Assembly (NCBI GenBank): GCA_016935935.1
Contig: JAFGPZ010000218.1
Span: 1 to 6,360 of the forward strand
DNA length: 6,360 nucleotides
Direction of reading: 5' to 3'
Source: Deltaproteobacteria bacterium
Lineage (GTDB): Bacteria > Desulfobacterota > Syntrophia > Syntrophales > UBA2210
The notes below the pieces were generated by a model, which had not been told where the DNA came from, ran no database searches, and saw only the letters and a list, made by a program, of their open reading frames with translations. The stretch's first letter is position 1; every line of letters starts with the position of its first letter. This document shows, in pieces, positions 5,738 through 6,360 of the stretch. Made by a program: the position numbers and the translations under genes.

Positions 5738-5767
5738 TATATATCCTGCTTCCCACCATAAGGACAA
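5738..5767 (-). promoter_or_regulatory. Possible promoter of the SCP2 gene
   Basis: On the minus strand TTGTCC (5762-5767) and TATATA (5738-5743) are 18 bp apart, each matching four of six consensus bases. The start would be near 5731, with a leader of about 55 nt. The -35 lies in a small dyad, AGGAC/GTCCT around seven A (5761-5777). Confidence 0.3.
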
Positions 5768-5940
5768 AAAAAGTCCTCTGTCAAGGAAAATGTAAAATTC
5801 CATAGTGCCTATCGCCCTAATTCTTAAGAAGAACATGCGGTTCCATATTTAACCACTGCCGGGTAAAGTTGAAGGATAGCCGCCATACATTTATTTGGAA
5901 TTCCCAATTGAACATGTATATAAATACTTCAGGAAATGGT

Positions 5941-6360
5941 TTAAAAACCTACAGCCTGTCCGTCCTTTCTCGGGTCGGAGGCGGCGCAATAGCAGTCTTC
6001 CAACCTGTAAATCATCTGGCCACCACCAAAAAGATAAACATTGGTATTTTTCATAAACTTGTGGCCGCGTTTTTTCAAGCTTTCAATGACGGCATCTGGA
6101 AATCCCCTCTCCAAGGCTATGCAAAAGTCTTCACTCACATACCATCGAGGTGCATCGCAGGCGGCCTGTGGATTCTGCAGATAATCAAAGATGCGCACAA
6201 TCATCTGCACATGCCCCTGGGCCTGCATATGCGCCCCCATTACGCCAAAACTCATCAGCGGATTACCACCCTTGGTCACAAATCCGGGAATAATCGTATG
6301 AAAGGGCCGTTTTCTGCCGGCTACGCAGTTGGGGTGGTTTTTGTCCACGACAAAACCCCG
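5941..6360 (-). CDS. Gamma-glutamyltransferase family protein, C-terminal part (5' end outside window)
   Basis: The frame is open to the right edge, so only the last 139 residues are seen; the GTG at 6348 is internal, because upstream codons (RGFV) are in frame and fit the family. The visible part belongs to the small subunit of an Ntn-hydrolase that self-cleaves and transfers or hydrolyses gamma-glutamyl groups, for example from glutathione. Landmarks are GRKRPFHTIIP (15-25), where E. coli Ggt has KRPLSSMSP; FGVMGAHMQAQGHVQM (38-53), in the place of the oxyanion-loop Gly pair; DAPRW (69-73); and AASDPRKDGQAVGF (126-139), the typical end. The HMQAQGH form resembles the YwrD-like branch rather than secreted Ggt. 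The catalytic Thr and any signal peptide lie outside the window, so activity and location cannot be judged. Confidence 0.85.
   Translation of the reverse strand, partial: RGFVVDKNHPNCVAGRKRPFHTIIPGFVTKGGNPLMSFGVMGAHMQAQGHVQMIVRIFDYLQNPQAACDAPRWYVSEDFCIALERGFPDAVIESLKKRGHKFMKNTNVYLFGGGQMIYRLEDCYCAASDPRKDGQAVGF

Noticed and set aside
5401..5805. Two plus-strand ORFs over the SCP2 gene
   Set aside because: They are antisense to a complete SCP2 domain with a strong ribosome site.
5885..5919. AT-rich dyad ATACAT/ATGTAT with an inner TTGG/CCAA, downstream of the gamma-glutamyltransferase stop
   Set aside because: The stems are short, do not stack continuously and have no T tract, so a terminator call is not supported.

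Overview
The window reads as an ordinary chromosomal segment of a moderately AT-rich Gram-negative bacterium. The gene mix is a free-standing dTDP-glucose dehydratase, a stand-alone SCP2 lipid-binding protein, a hotdog thioesterase, a gamma-glutamyltransferase-like protein and GreA. This mix, with purine-rich ribosome sites and several converging single genes, would suit an anaerobic deltaproteobacterium (Desulfobacterota, for example a syntroph or sulfate reducer). That placement is an inference from gene content, not a measured result.

Layout: positions 1-86 carry two degenerate 25-bp tandem repeats that look like the end of an IS21-type insertion sequence. Positions 87-390 hold no convincing gene, only two tiny ORFs that overlap by ATGA. 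A HAD-superfamily hydrolase lies on the minus strand (391-1245). It is separated from a plus-strand pair, rmlB (1515-2564) and an MBL-fold metallohydrolase (2587-3426), by a divergent intergenic region with a striking pair of identical palindromes next to a good -35/-10 promoter. The rmlB and MBL genes are 22 bp apart and are probably co-transcribed. A minus-strand hotdog thioesterase (3565-3954) converges on them, with a nested inverted-repeat region in between.

Positions 3955-4360 hold no clear gene. They lead into the wreck of a cysteine desulfurase gene (4361-4584): its beginning and end are still recognisable, the middle (most of the enzyme, including where the PLP lysine and catalytic cysteine normally lie) is gone, and one base is missing near the start. 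Next come greA (4655-5131), with its own promoter and a perfect inverted repeat at the predicted transcription start, a terminator hairpin (about 5246-5280), a minus-strand SCP2 protein (5346-5675), and the C-terminal third or so of a minus-strand gamma-glutamyltransferase family protein that runs off the right edge (5941-6360).

The genes do not form one pathway. They are mostly single transcription units in alternating directions, with signs of decay (IS end, gene remnant) in the gaps. I see no CRISPR array, tRNA, rRNA or defence system. The best leads are the double palindrome upstream of rmlB, the gutted cysteine desulfurase, and the dyad at the greA start.
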